Origin: Symsagittifera roscoffensis
Lineage: Eukaryota; Xenacoelomorpha; Acoela; Convolutidae
Direction: 5' to 3'
DNA length: 64,000 nt
NCBI RefSeq assembly: GCF_963678635.1
Contig: NC_087063.1
Span: forward strand, 38,084,759 to 38,148,758
Part shown: one piece after another, positions 11,685 through 22,009 of the stretch
Position numbering within the stretch: the stretch's first letter is position 1
Layout: every line of letters begins with the position of its first letter
Position numbers and translations under genes: made by a program
Notes under the pieces: model-generated
The model's database searches: none
What the model was told of the DNA's origin: nothing
Seen by the model: only the letters and a program-made list of their open reading frames with translations

Positions 11685-12105
11685 AAAAACGCTCAAAAAA
11701 CCGCTCAAGGTTTGAGCGGTTTGAGCGGTTTTTCTTAGACAACTACGCTCGAAACCTTGCTTCAAAATGAGCGGTTTGAGCGGTTTTTGAACGGTTTTGA
11801 GCGGTTTATCTAAAAAAATCTCAAAAACCGCTCAAAAACGCTCAAAAACCGCGCAAGATTTGAACGGTTTTGAGTGATTTATCTTAAAAAAACGCTCAAA
11901 AACCGCGCAAGATTTGAACGATTTTTGAGCGGTTTTTCTAGATAAACCGCTCAAAAACCGCTCAAATCTTGCGCGGTTTTTGAGCGGTTTTTTAGATAAA
12001 CCGCTCAAAACCGTTCAAAAACCGCTCAAACCGCTCATTTTGAAGCAAGATTTTGAGCGTAATTGTCTAAAAAAAAAACGCTCAAACCGCTCAAATCTTG
12101 CTTCA
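11685..12105. repeat. Self-complementary GAGCGGTTTTT repeat cluster
   Basis: Dozens of copies of GAGCGGTTTT and its complement AAAACCGCTC lie in both orientations, separated by AAGATTTGA and TCTAGATAAA links. The best hairpin spans 11903-11976: CCGCGCAAGATTTGA...GAGCGGTTT pairs with AAACCGCTC...TCAAATCTTGCGCGG over arms of about 33 bp with about two mismatches. Confidence 0.85.
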
Positions 12106-12399
12106 AATTAGGTTAAAAATATCGAATCGGGCAATAAAAACTGAAGACTGATTTTTCTAGCGGTTAAGTGACTTACAGCTATGCTCAAACTAGTTTATAA
12201 AGCACAAACGGTAAAAGGGATAAGCGGATAAGCGGTATAAGGGGAAAAATTTTTGGAAGAAATTAAATAAGAAACGAGAAGTTGCATAAATCAAAAGAAC
12301 ACTTGTAATTACGCTTAAGCTTTGTTTATGTCGCAAACAATGCCCGTACCAAAGGGATTTTCTGTGCAAGATTTGAATTCTTTATTTCTAACATAAGTT

Positions 12400-12550
12400 G
12401 AATCTCAGATCTGAAATTCTTTATTTCAGATCTTTATAAGAACCTACAAATTTCAGATCTGAAATTTGGATCTGAATTGAAAAATGTCTGATCTGAAATA
12501 ACCTTGAAAAACAAAATTTCATATCTGAAATCAGATCTGAAAAATTCTTT
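12400..12550. repeat. Cluster of TTTCAGATCTGAAAT palindromes
   Basis: CAGATCTGAAAT or its complement occurs about seven times in 150 bp, in both orientations. A related cluster lies at 52704-52835. Confidence 0.75.
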
Positions 12551-12727
12551 GTTAAGTTTTAAATTAAGCATTTCGAGTAAAACATGAACTTTTTTTTGAT
12601 GGTTCTGCAATGCACAATTTGGTTTAGGTTAACTAGCGGTCACTAAAACTTCCAAATCTTTTCGCAAACAGTTTTTTTTCGAACTAAATTTCTTGTTCAA
12701 CTGTGTTAAAAAGTATTCAAAAATGTT

Positions 12728-12989
12728 CGATCACAGACATAGTTATTTTAAATTGAGCTCCTTACGTAGCCCAACAAACTTTAAGAAGTGTATATTCTCC
12801 AAAAAAAATTGCAAATCGTTTAAAAATTCTTGTCAAATAAATAGTTGGTGTTTTTTATAGTAAAAACGACATTTTTGCCTATCAAACAAAAATAAATTAA
12901 CTTATACAATGTTTTGGAGAATATACCCTGCTTAAAGTTTGTTGGGCTACGTAAGGAGCTCACTTTAATATAATTATGTCTGTGATCGA
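12728..12989. mobile_element. Fold-back MITE with ~75-bp arms
   Basis: The left arm (12728-12804) contains CGATCACAGACATA, GAGCTCCTTACGTAGCCC and AACAAACTTTAAG. The right arm (12910-12989) is its near-perfect reverse complement. The AT-rich loop is about 105 bp and encodes nothing visible. The sequence shows no clear target duplication. Confidence 0.85.
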
Positions 12990-13394
12990 CTGGGTATTTT
13001 TTGGCGTAATTTTTGATTAACTAAGAAAAGCCAAAATGACCCATTTTTGGGGTAAAATTTTGGGCCCGAATTTCGTTAAAACAAATTACACCATATTAAT
13101 TCTGCTAAAATTTGAGCAAGTTTTTTTTCTTCATTTTTACCTAAACACAGTCCAATTTGAGAGAAACGGGTTTTAAATTTCAAGTTTAACGCGTTTCGTC
13201 CGGTTAATTTAAATCAGCACTGTACTGTTATTATGTATTTTCGAAGCATGTTTATCTCGTTGCGGTTGAGTGGTGAACTGATTTCTGGCTATTTATATCC
13301 AGAAACCGTTTTTTTATAAAAAAAAAAAAGAAAAGAAATAGATCTTTTCTGCACAGAAAATACGAGAAATTTAGACTAGATAACCTTTATAAAA

Positions 13395-13430
13395 ATTTTA
13401 TCTAGAAAAACAGCTTCCGTTGGGTACGTG
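13395..13430. repeat. Left member of distant inverted pair
   Basis: ACAGCTTCCGTTGGGTACG here is the reverse complement, with one change, of CGTACCCAACGGAGGCTGT at 18609-18627. A second inverted match links the GTGCACGGATAA region near 13746 with TTATCCGTGCAC near 18567. Together they suggest the termini of one old element of about 5.2 kb, or two inverted insertions of a smaller one. Confidence 0.5.
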
Positions 13431-14143
13431 ATGCTTACCGATCTTACGTGGATATCGGACAATGAAAAATCAACAACACATACCTTGTGACTGAGGTATT
13501 TCATGGCGCAACTAGCAGTGAAAAAAAATTGAGTTGGAGTTCCAGGCAGCAGCCATTGCAGTTGCGCTAGTAGTGAGGAAAACAGGAGCTACAATTACAA
13601 ATCATCTTCTCGGTGAGAACCACACTAAGAAGAGCGACTGTTCTATTTTCATAAGAATTATCTGTGAACAGGCTCATAGTAAACGAAAAACGAATCAACC
13701 TAACTAGAGAGACGGAACTCGGAACAACTCATATAAGGTGAAGTGCACGGATAATGAGAGGGAGAGGACACTACCTTGACCAGAGATGAACATTAACGAC
13801 ATACGCACCGGGACTACGAGGAGGAGCAATTAAACCTTGAAGATTGCTACCGATAAAAATAACTGGGAGAGTGTTGAGGCTACATTAACGAGCACAAAAC
13901 GCACACGGCTATTTTCATATTTTTTGTTTTCAAGAAATGAGTTGAAAAACAATTCAGTGGATTATTGTGGGTCTCAACCCATTTTGCAAATTTGGCGCGC
14001 AAACATTTGTGGCAAAAACATATATTCTCCTTAGGCGTAAAATAATCAGAGGTACAAAATCAATGACTGAAAGCGACTCTGGAACAACGAGCATGTTTAA
14101 AATCAGCCAAAGTAAACCTAGCAAAACACAGAAGAAACTGGCA
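13431..14143. other. No gene recognised
   Basis: Sequence of intermediate composition. Overlapping short frames at 13837-14176 lie on both strands, and none resembles a known protein. Confidence 0.4.
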
Positions 14144-14379
14144 AAAGTTTGGATCAAGTTAACATCCTCCCCCTAGATAGACCAAGTTAAGATCTTCCAC
14201 CCCAGCATTTAATTCGCATCAAATTTGCTAAGCGCTGCATGTAAAAAGCTCGATTCTGATTGGCTAAAAATTTCTAACTTAGAGCCAAGTTAACATCTCC
14301 CCCCCCCCCCCCCCCCCAAGCCGTTTGGGGGGGGGGGGGGGGGGGGGGAATGATGTTAACTTGATCCAAAAGTTTTATG
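14144..14379. mobile_element. Fold-back MITE with internal C19/G22 hairpin
   Basis: The ends are inverted repeats: GGATCAAGTTAACATC at 14151-14166 and GATGTTAACTTGATCC at 14352-14367, with AAAAGTTT/AAAACTTTT-like extensions outside. Inside, an uninterrupted run of 19 C (14299-14317) faces a run of 22 G (14327-14348) across a 9-bp spacer. This is a homopolymer hairpin with strong quadruplex and i-motif potential. No coding. Confidence 0.75.
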
Positions 14380-14818
14380 GAGATTACACCCGACATGCTG
14401 ATGCCTTTCTGGTATTCTCCCAAGCTGAACTTAATTGAAAACGTACATTTTCATAGAATGTATGGTTACAAAGTTTCGGCTTGAAAATAAAATTATTAAT
14501 AAAATAAACAAGTGACGAGGAAGGTGGAAGCTCTCGAAAACAAAGGAGAAGAACTTCTGAATTATAAAACAAGGATGTAAGCAAAAATCCAGCTTATGAA
14601 AACAAATAAGACGTCACAATGATCGCAAGATCATTAAGAATGAAGAATCCTTCGCAGTACGTACCAACTGCAATTTTTCGCTGATACAAAAAGACGCGCC
14701 AACGAATGGATAGCGAACTACATTTTCAACAAAATAGAATTATCAGGAACTTGATTCAAATATGTGGTCGAAACGCAGGATGTACAACCCGCATGGATCA
14801 ATTGTATAACAATCTCAA
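14380..14818. other. No gene recognised
   Basis: AT-rich sequence between two inverted-repeat elements. Short frames at 14384-14584 and 14706-14900 are unsupported. Confidence 0.4.
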
Positions 14819-14855
14819 CGCCCGGGTCGAGGTCCCAGACTCATGTCCAGACTTT
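14819..14855 (+). repeat. Left terminal inverted repeat of GC-rich block
   Basis: It pairs with 17347-17383. The segment GGTCCCAGACTCATGTCC is identical in both arms. Confidence 0.8.
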
Positions 14856-14899
14856 CGCGACAAAATTTTGGCATGTCCAGACTTTCCAGACCAAAATTA

Positions 14900-16360
14900 G
14901 GTATGTCCAGAGTTTTGCGACCAAGATGATCCGTCGCGACTATCGGGACCGAAGCGAAGGTGGCGCGATCAAAACATCGCGACTCATATTTGGTATGTCC
15001 AGACTCTCGCGACCAAGAGTTGCCATTTCCAGACTTTCGCGACAGAGGCTGATACGGCGCGACCCTGCGGCTCAGGAAACGGCGTCACCGGCACGACCAA
15101 ACTTAGCCATTTCCAGACTTTCCAGACCTAGATGGAGACGGCGCGACTTTCCGGACCAACATGGAGATAGAGTTTTTAAGAAAAAGTTTTCCAGGGCTTT
15201 CTCGACCGAGGTGGAGACGGCGCGACTTTCGCGACCATGGTGGATACCGCGCGACTCAGGAAACGGCGCGACCAAAAAGTGCACTTTCAAGACTTTCGCG
15301 ACCAAGGTGGAGACAACGCGACTTTCCAGACCGAGGCGGAGGCGGCGCGACCAATAATCATTTTATCGCGACCGTAGTGGAAGCGGCGCGACTTTCGCGT
15401 TCAGAGTGGAGACGGCGCGGATTTTCAGACCAAGGTGGAGACGACGCGACTTTTCAGACCAAGGCGGAGACGGCGCGACTTTCCAGACCGAGGCGGAGAC
15501 GGTGCGACTAAGAAACAATTCTTTGCGACCGTGGTGGATGCGGCGCGACTCAAAAAGCAACGGCGCGACCGGCTTGGCCAGCGCGACCAAAAAGTGCACT
15601 TTCAAGACTTTCGCGACCGAGGTGGAGACAACGCGACTTTCCAGACCGAGGCGGACGCGGCGCGACCAATAATCTTAATATCGTGACCGTAGCGGAAGCG
15701 GCGCGACTTTTGCGTTCCGAGTGGAGACGGCGCAAAATTCCGGACCAAGGCGGAGACGGCGCGACTTTTCAGACCAAGGCGTAGACGGCGCGACTTTCCA
15801 GACCGAGGTGGAGACGGCGCGACTAAGAAACAACCCTTTGCGACCGTCGTGGATGCGGCGCACATTTAGCAATCAGAGTGGAGACAGCCCAGACCACGGT
15901 GCATACGGCGCGACTTTCCAGAACAAAGAGGAGACGGCGCGACTTTCCAGAACAAGGCGGAGACGGCGCAACTTTCCAGACCGAGGCGGAGACCGCGCGA
16001 CCAAGAATCAATTCCGAGCGCGATTTTTCAGACAATCGCGGAGACGGCGCGACCAAAAATTCTTGCTCGCGACCAAGATTATGTTTCTCACGACTGAGGT
16101 AGATACCGTGCAACTTTCCAGACCAAGGCGGAGACGGCGCGACTTTTCAGAACAAGGCCAAGAGGGCGCTCCTTCTAGACCATCGCGGAGACGGCGCGAC
16201 CAAGAATTCATTCCTCGCGACCAAGGCGGAGACGGCGCGACTTTCCAGACCAAGGCGGAGACGAAGCGACTTTCCAGACCGAGGTGGAGATGGCGCAACT
16301 AGGAAAAAATTCTTTGCGACCGTGGTGGACGCGGCGCGACTTTACCAATAAGACTGGAGA
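14900..16360 (+). repeat. ~29-bp minisatellite with ~315-bp higher-order repeat
   Basis: The unit is TTTCCAGACCRAGGCGGAGACGGCGCGAC with variants. A longer period is also visible: the GTGCACTTTCAAGACTTT word occurs at 15279 and 15594, and the following ~270 bp, including GACCAATAATC and AAACAA.YCTTTGCGACCG, is repeated in order. Confidence 0.85.
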
Positions 16361-16426
16361 AGCCACCTTGGTCTGGAAAGCCGCGCCTTGGTCGCGAAAG
16401 TCGCGCCATATCCGCTATGGTCGCAC

Positions 16427-17060
16427 CGCATCCTGATTCAGATCCAAATTGCATAGTCGCGCCTAGAGTTTGAGTCCGGACATAAGAGCTGGAAAGTCTG
16501 GACATTAGTCGCGCGAAGGGTCGCGCCGCATCCGGAATTATACCCAGATTGCATAGTCGCGCCGAGAGTTTGACTCTGGAAAGTCTGGACATTAGGTCTG
16601 GAAAGTCTGGACATGAATCGCGCCAAGGGTCGCGCCGCATCCGGATTTAGACCCAAATTGCATAATCGCGCCGAGAGTTTGAGTCTGAAAACTCTGGAAT
16701 GTCTGGACATAAGAGCTGGAAAGTCTGGACATTAGTCGCGCGAAGGGTCGCGCCGCATCCAGATTTAGACCCAGATTGCATAGTCGCGCCGAGAATTTGA
16801 GTCTGGAGAGTCTGGACATAAGGTCTGGAAAGTCTGGACATGAGTCGCGCCAAGGGTCGCGCCGCATCCGGATTTAGACCCCAATTGCATAGTCGCGCCG
16901 AGAGTTTGAGTCTGGAAAGTCTGGACATAAGGTCTGAAAAGTCTGGACATGAGTCTCGCCTAGGGTCGCGCCGCATCCGGATTTAGACCCAAGTTGCATA
17001 GTCGCGCCGAGAGTTTGAGTCTGGAAAGTTTGGACATGAGTCGCGCCGTGGGCCGAGAAA
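16427..17060 (-). repeat. ~110-bp tandem repeat inside GC-rich block
   Basis: GCATCCGGATTTAGACCC, or a close variant, begins units at about 16427, 16528, 16636, 16753, 16862 and 16972 (spacing 101-117 bp). Each unit continues with GCATAGTCGCGCCGAGAG and runs of GTCTGGAAAGTCTGGACAT. Confidence 0.85.
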
Positions 17061-17346
17061 GTCTAGACATGCCAAAATTTGGTCGCGAAAAACTGGACAT
17101 GGGTCGCGAAAGCCTGGCATACCAAAAATTGGTCGCGAAAGTCTGGACATGGGTCGCAAAAGTCTGGCATACCAAAATTTGGTTTCGAAAGTCTAGACAT
17201 GGGTCACAAAACTCTGGACACAGACTTTCGCGACCCATATCCAGACTTTCGCGGCCCACGGCGCGACTCATGTCCAGACTTTCCAGACTCAAACTCTCGG
17301 CGCGACTATGCACTTCGGGTCTGAGTCCGGATGTGGCGCGACCCTT

Positions 17347-17383
17347 AAAGTCTGGACATGAGTCTGGGACCTCGACTCGGGCG
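17347..17383 (-). repeat. Right terminal inverted repeat of GC-rich block
   Basis: Partner of 14819-14855. Confidence 0.8.
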
Positions 17384-17468
17384 ATAACATGACCCCGATA
17401 AAGTGCTATGCCACCATTGCATTGACCTAAAGTGGGACAATACACGAAGTTTGGGAATCATTGGGCAG

Positions 17469-17704
17469 AATTAAACTAACCGAACAAGTGTCTTTCCTGC
17501 TAGATGAGTAGTGAAAGTAAGGATGGCAGGGGTGTTGGTCGCACCCTTTCAGGAAATCGACCCCCAGCCGACACAAAGGATTAAACTAACCGAACAGTTG
17601 TCTTTCCTGCTAGACGAGACAGTAGTGAGTTTAATGATGGCAGGGGGGAGGGAGGGGCGGCGAATTGGCTGCACCCTTTCAGGGATTCGACCCCCTGCTG
17701 ACAC
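17469..17704 (+). repeat. Two tandem copies of a ~111-bp unit
   Basis: ATTAAACTAACCGAACARKTG, TCTTTCCTGCTAGA, GATGGCAGGGG and GCACCCTTTCAGG occur in order from 17469 and again from 17580. The second copy has extra G-rich bases at 17645-17664. Confidence 0.85.
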
Positions 17705-17895
17705 AATAACGATTTTTGGCTGACTGACCCAAAATTTTTTCTAAAACTGCCTTTGGCGTCAATGCATACTAATTGTAATTCTTGGAAGATGTCAGAAAAC
17801 TAAAAAATTGGGTTGACCTTAAAAGGTTGACAAAGTTGAAAACTTGACCACCCCCTCCCTTCGATCCCCCGAGAAAATCCTTGATATGAGGTTTT
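17660..17895 (+). mobile_element. MITE-like dispersed repeat, copy 3 (degenerate)
   Basis: GGATTCGACCCCCTGC, ATTTTTGGCTGACTGACCC, TCTAAA, GCCTTTGGCG and the CCCGAGAAAATCCTTGATA end follow the family order seen near 58005 and 61640. Confidence 0.55.
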
Positions 17896-18024
17896 TATCA
17901 TTGTAGCAGGAGGTGGTTCCTTCAAACCTACAAACACGGGTCAACCAAAAGCAGCTATCTTATGTTTTTTCTCATACGAATTTTACTATTTTTACAAACT
18001 TAGGCTCTAAGACTGTTACAAGAA

Positions 18025-18122
18025 AGGTCATGTAGCGACACTTGTAGGCATTTCCTACAAGAAAAAAAAATTTACTATTGCTAAAATTTCTCAGAGGCCA
18101 AACAACTCGTGTCGCTACATGA
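18025..18122. repeat. 14-bp inverted repeat with inner hairpin
   Basis: TCATGTAGCGACAC near 18025 is exactly inverted as GTGTCGCTACATGA near 18109. Just inside the left arm lies a second perfect hairpin, CTTGTAGG/CCTACAAG. No gene is associated; the surrounding 17900-18600 is AT-rich and unassigned. Confidence 0.7.
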
Positions 18123-18607
18123 GTTTACTTTAAACCCACTAACATTTTAAGGTGAAACTTTTGCTGATAACTAGAAATTTAGTCGCTATATAACTAAACC
18201 CTACAAACTACACGTTCGCAGCAGCTATGACAAGTTTCGGCAAAATTGACCTTTTATTGTCTGCAAATCAATTTCAAACTAAAAACATCTATGCCTAAAT
18301 TTGAGAAAAAATTTTTTTTGTAGAAAAATAGGTTTTATGTATTATAACGATAAACAAATAAGAAATACCTTCAAAATAATTTTAGCATTTTTTTTAATAT
18401 TGGGAAAAAGTTACTATTTTAGGACTTTTCTTATAAGAAAGTTGTAAGATAGCGGAAGCTTCCTACAAGGATTTTTAAAAGATTCTAAGACCGGAGAATT
18501 TTTGAATGATGGTCTAACCGGGAACTGAATGTTAATTTCAACGGTTCCTGTGTTCCTGTGTACCTTATCCGTGCACCTTCCCCATACGGTTCCTGTTTAC
18601 CTTCCCC

Positions 18608-18640
18608 GTACCCAACGGAGGCTGTTTACTTAGATTAAAA
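18608..18640. repeat. Right member of distant inverted pair
   Basis: Partner of 13395-13430 (see there). It is preceded by a short repetitive run of GGTTCCTGT, TGTACCTT and ACCTTCCCC words (18540-18607). Confidence 0.5.
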
Positions 18641-19424
18641 GATTTTGCAGATTAACTAGCAAAATTTCCACGTGTTTTCTGAAAATAAAAATGACTCACT
18701 TCCATTCTAAGTTTTGAAAAAGACAACTTCTGGAAAACCCCGGAAACCAAATAGTCAGAAACCAGTTCACTGCTTAATACCAAAGAGATAAAAATGCGTC
18801 TAGTATAAGCAATAGCCGTAGGAGTACAATGCAAATTAACACTCGTTTTAAAAAATTGTTATTCTTGCAGTAGATTGCCTTGAGTACTCGAAAGTATTCA
18901 GGTCATGTGGCTTAGATCAGCGGTCTATCCAATTGCCGGTCAAAGGCTCGTGCGCAACCAGTATTTTTTTAGGTTTAGCCAATTTTTGATCAAAAATAGG
19001 ATCAGAAGTAGAACATTTTAGTAAACTTCTTGATTTATTTAATCATTTCATCAGTAGTAAAAACCAACCGGACACTAGAAAACTGTTACGTTTTCGTTTC
19101 AACCCATTTTATTCTTGCGCCACTTTTCCACACAGTTGACTTTCAACCGCGACACAATGTTAGCTCTATTCTTGTAGCACAGTGAAATTTTTCAAATTAG
19201 TTTGAAAAATTGAACATTCCCTTCTTTTTTGAGGTCACCATACCCATCCAAAGCTTTAATGATGTATACAAACCTGTCTGTAATTGAGAGGCGCGTCTCA
19301 TGTTTTTTGTTCTGTTTAATTTCGTATAAAAAAATAGAGAAGATTTTTTAGCGAGATCGAATATGACTGTAAAAACGGTTGTCGGTTTATCCCAATGTAT
19401 TATGGTAGGTTTGCACGTGACAGT
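18641..19424. other. No gene recognised up to the gap
   Basis: AT-rich sequence. A weak tRNA-like stretch near 18903-18957 was considered and not called. Confidence 0.4.
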
Positions 19425-19624
19425 NNNNNNNNNNNNNNNNNNNNNNNNNNNNNNNNNNNNNNNNNNNNNNNNNNNNNNNNNNNNNNNNNNNNNNNNNNNN
19501 NNNNNNNNNNNNNNNNNNNNNNNNNNNNNNNNNNNNNNNNNNNNNNNNNNNNNNNNNNNNNNNNNNNNNNNNNNNNNNNNNNNNNNNNNNNNNNNNNNNN
19601 NNNNNNNNNNNNNNNNNNNNNNNN
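19425..19624. other. Assembly gap (200 N)
   Basis: Exactly 200 unknown bases. Frames drawn across it are meaningless. Confidence 1.
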
Positions 19625-20264
19625 ATTAGGATAAGTTCTGATATCGTTTGAAGAAAATGAAATTGAAACAAAAATAGAAAATAGATTAATATTTCTACGT
19701 TTTTGAGATCTTTTTCCAATATAGGGTTTAAAAAATTTGATCCAGTAACTTCGCGTGGTGAATTGTAATATTTTTTATTTGATCTTTGCAACCATCGTTT
19801 CAAAATCCGACCAAACTTTTCTAACTTAGTCGTATTGATTTTCCAAACTTTCGGCTGAAGAGGTTTTCCACGGGTTTTTTGCGCTGAATTATGAAAGTTT
19901 AGTCCTACTGAGCTCAGACCTATAGCTTCTTCCGCTTAAAGGACGACAATTGAGAAAAAATCTAATTACCCTGAAAAGTTTTTCGTGAAAATTAAAAAAA
20001 AGACGTTTCGTTTCCTAGATCAGGAATCACCAAATGGATCCAGTCCATGAAAATTTTTTTCAAAAATTCTTTATACCACTCAAAAAAAGTTGTAAAAGTC
20101 AAATAAGACAACTTTAGGCTTATTTGAACAACAAGAAAGGATAAAAAGCGTGCTAATAGTCACCTCACAGTTAGCAAAAATTGCAAAATAAGCGCCTAAT
20201 TTTGAATCCAGAGGAGTAAACTTTACCCTGTTCGTTAATTTTAACAGTAAGAACTGTCAAACCG

Positions 20265-20408
20265 CGTCCAGAAGGGTTCCTTAAAACTTTCATCCCAAAA
20301 GATCCCTATTTCGGCAATCGCTAAGGGTCCTTATTTCACCAATCCCGAAGAACTTCAATCCAGAAAGTGCCATTTTCGTCAATCCAGAAGTCTCCTTTTA
20401 TTTTTTTT
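20265..20408 (+). repeat. ~31-bp minisatellite, left portion
   Basis: AATCCNGAAGGGTCC and TATTTCRCCAATCC variants recur every ~30 bp. The array is cut at 20409 by the left inverted arm and resumes at about 20660. Confidence 0.75.
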
Positions 20409-20656
20409 ACCAGGAACTAATTTTTATAAGCCTGACAATTAAGCTGCAAAGAAATAAGAGATTTATACAGGTATAATTTCAGAGAGCATCAAACAAAAAA
20501 ATTCACATATTCAGCGGCAAAACACTGCATTAAAAAAATTCAAACAGAAACATTGTTATTCTGTTTTCCTCTTCATTATCAGGTTCCACTTGCTGGCGGG
20601 TTTTAGTATCAGCCCTGATTCCATTGAAATTCAGAACATATTTCCAAGAGTGCTCC
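20409..20656 (+). repeat. Left arm of 250-bp inverted pair
   Basis: ACCAGGAACTAATTTTTATAAGCC through CCAAGAGTGCTC is inverted, with modest divergence, at 22010-22258. Shared words include TTAAGCTGCAAAGAAATAAGAG, GAGAGCATC.AACAAAA and TCCTCTTCATTATCAGGTTCC. The arm interrupts the 31-bp minisatellite. Confidence 0.85.
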
Positions 20657-20659
20657 ACA

Positions 20660-21075
20660 AGTCTCAAAACTGCCAATTCGGAAGGGTCCTTATTTTGTCA
20701 ATCCGAGAGGGTCTCATTAAAACCAATCCGGGAGGATCCCTATTTCGCCACACTGGAAGCTTCCCTATTACACCGATCCGGTAGGGTCCCAATCTGGAAC
20801 GGTCAAAGTTTTGCCAATCCAAAATGATCTCAAAAACGCCGATTCGGAAGGTTCCCGATTTCACCAATCTCGAAGGGTCCCTAATTCGCCAACCCGGAAG
20901 GTCATGAAATCGCCAATCCGAAAGAGTCCCTATTTCACCAATCCGGATAAGTCCGAATCCAGAAAAGTCCCTATTTCACTAATCCGGAAAGGCCCTACTG
21001 GTAACTCTAAGGTAACCCTAAGGTAACTCGAAAACTCCAATCCGGAAGGGTCTAATTTCGTCACTCCTGAAGGGT
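20660..21075 (+). repeat. ~31-bp minisatellite, right portion
   Basis: It continues with CCAATCCGGAAGGGTCCCTA-type units, about a dozen, degenerating towards 21075. The small frames here are translated repeat. Confidence 0.8.
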
Positions 21076-21079
21076 CAGA

Positions 21080-21290
21080 AAACAGACCCTTTTTCGTCCG
21101 TAAACGCTATCGTCGATCCAAGAGAGTGAAACAAAACAGACCGTTCATCGTCCGTAAACGCAAATATCGATCCGAAAGATTCCGCAACAGACTCTTCATT
21201 GGCCTTAAACTCTAAAGTCGAGCCGGAAGGGCCAGAAAAATGACTTTTGAACGGACGCAAAACGGAATGTTGCATCGGAAAAGCGCAAAC
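21080..21290 (+). repeat. ~60-bp tandem repeat
   Basis: AACAGACCSTTYWTCGTCCGTAAACGC followed by a TCGATCCGAAAGA-like word occurs about three to four times with growing divergence. Confidence 0.6.
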
Positions 21291-22009
21291 AGAGCACTCG
21301 AAAACATTTTAGTAGGACTCATTAGCATGTTTGGTCAATTAAAAGATCAATTTCGACAAGAAACTAGTGACTGTGGAACATCTCCATAAAAAAAATTAAG
21401 AGAACGTTCAAGTAAGACCAATATAATCTCAGACCCAGAGACCCAGGAAATCTTTGTCAAAACATCTAGAAAAAGACAATTGATATATTTCGGATAGGAA
21501 ATCGATACAAATTTTTTGGAGGAGTGGTGTGACCTGAGATTTTAATTAAGTCTACGTTGGGCAACCGGAGGTAAATAGTTATAGAAGAATAATTCTGTGG
21601 TTCCTGCTAAAGATACTCGCCAGAAATATTCCGTCAGAAATCTTCATGAGAACTCCCTTCAAACAAGCAACACCTAGTTGCGACTTTTTTTTTTACTAAT
21701 TTGATAAAAAGTTTTCCTTTTTCCTCAAACTTGATTGCTAGCCTCCATTGCTGGCTGCTGTGCATAAACTGAACCTACGTTGTTTCGCGTCAACATAATT
21801 TAGTTTGGGAATCTAACCTTAGAACAGGTTCATTTTGTGGTAGTGTAAATCATCAGTTTTATGGAACAAACGTGTTTTTTCTAGAGATCAAGAAGAAAAA
21901 TCAGAGCTGTTCGACATCTCGATTAAAAAAGTGGCGATCGAGAGTTCAGCCTCGGACTTTATAATGAAGAAAAAGTGGCGACCCTTCCTCTTTTCTCAGA
22001 GAGACTAAA

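Larger units (their letters stand above)
14819..17383. mobile_element. GC-rich composite minisatellite block closed by inverted termini
   Basis: The whole island is bounded by a 37-bp inverted repeat (14819-14855 and 17347-17383; left end CGCCCGGGTCGAGGTC) with one mismatch seen in the outer part. The interior is GC- and CpG-rich, unlike the AT-rich surroundings, and is almost entirely minisatellite. The left part repeats GGAGACGGCGCGAC, the right part repeats GTCTGGACAT, and the right-most 300 bp again carries the left-hand orientation. Long Arg-rich open frames on both strands arise because the GC-rich repeat has few stop codons. They overlap each other in several frames, so I do not call them genes. 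Confidence 0.75.

Noticed and set aside
11299-11765. Tyr/Val/Cys/Met and His/Thr/Ile-rich frames
   Set aside because: Direct translation of the TATG microsatellite.
14764-17445. Many long Arg/Asp/Ser-rich open frames on both strands
   Set aside because: They overlap in several frames of a GC-rich minisatellite that lacks stop codons; their periodic composition follows the DNA repeat.
18903-18957. Possible tRNA (TGGCTTAGATCAGCGG followed by GGTCAAAGGCTCG)
   Set aside because: A-box-like and B-box-like words are present but stems do not pair well and the anticodon arm is unclear; at best a tRNA-derived fragment.
19363-19803. Open frames running through the N block
   Set aside because: Unknown bases cannot support a frame.
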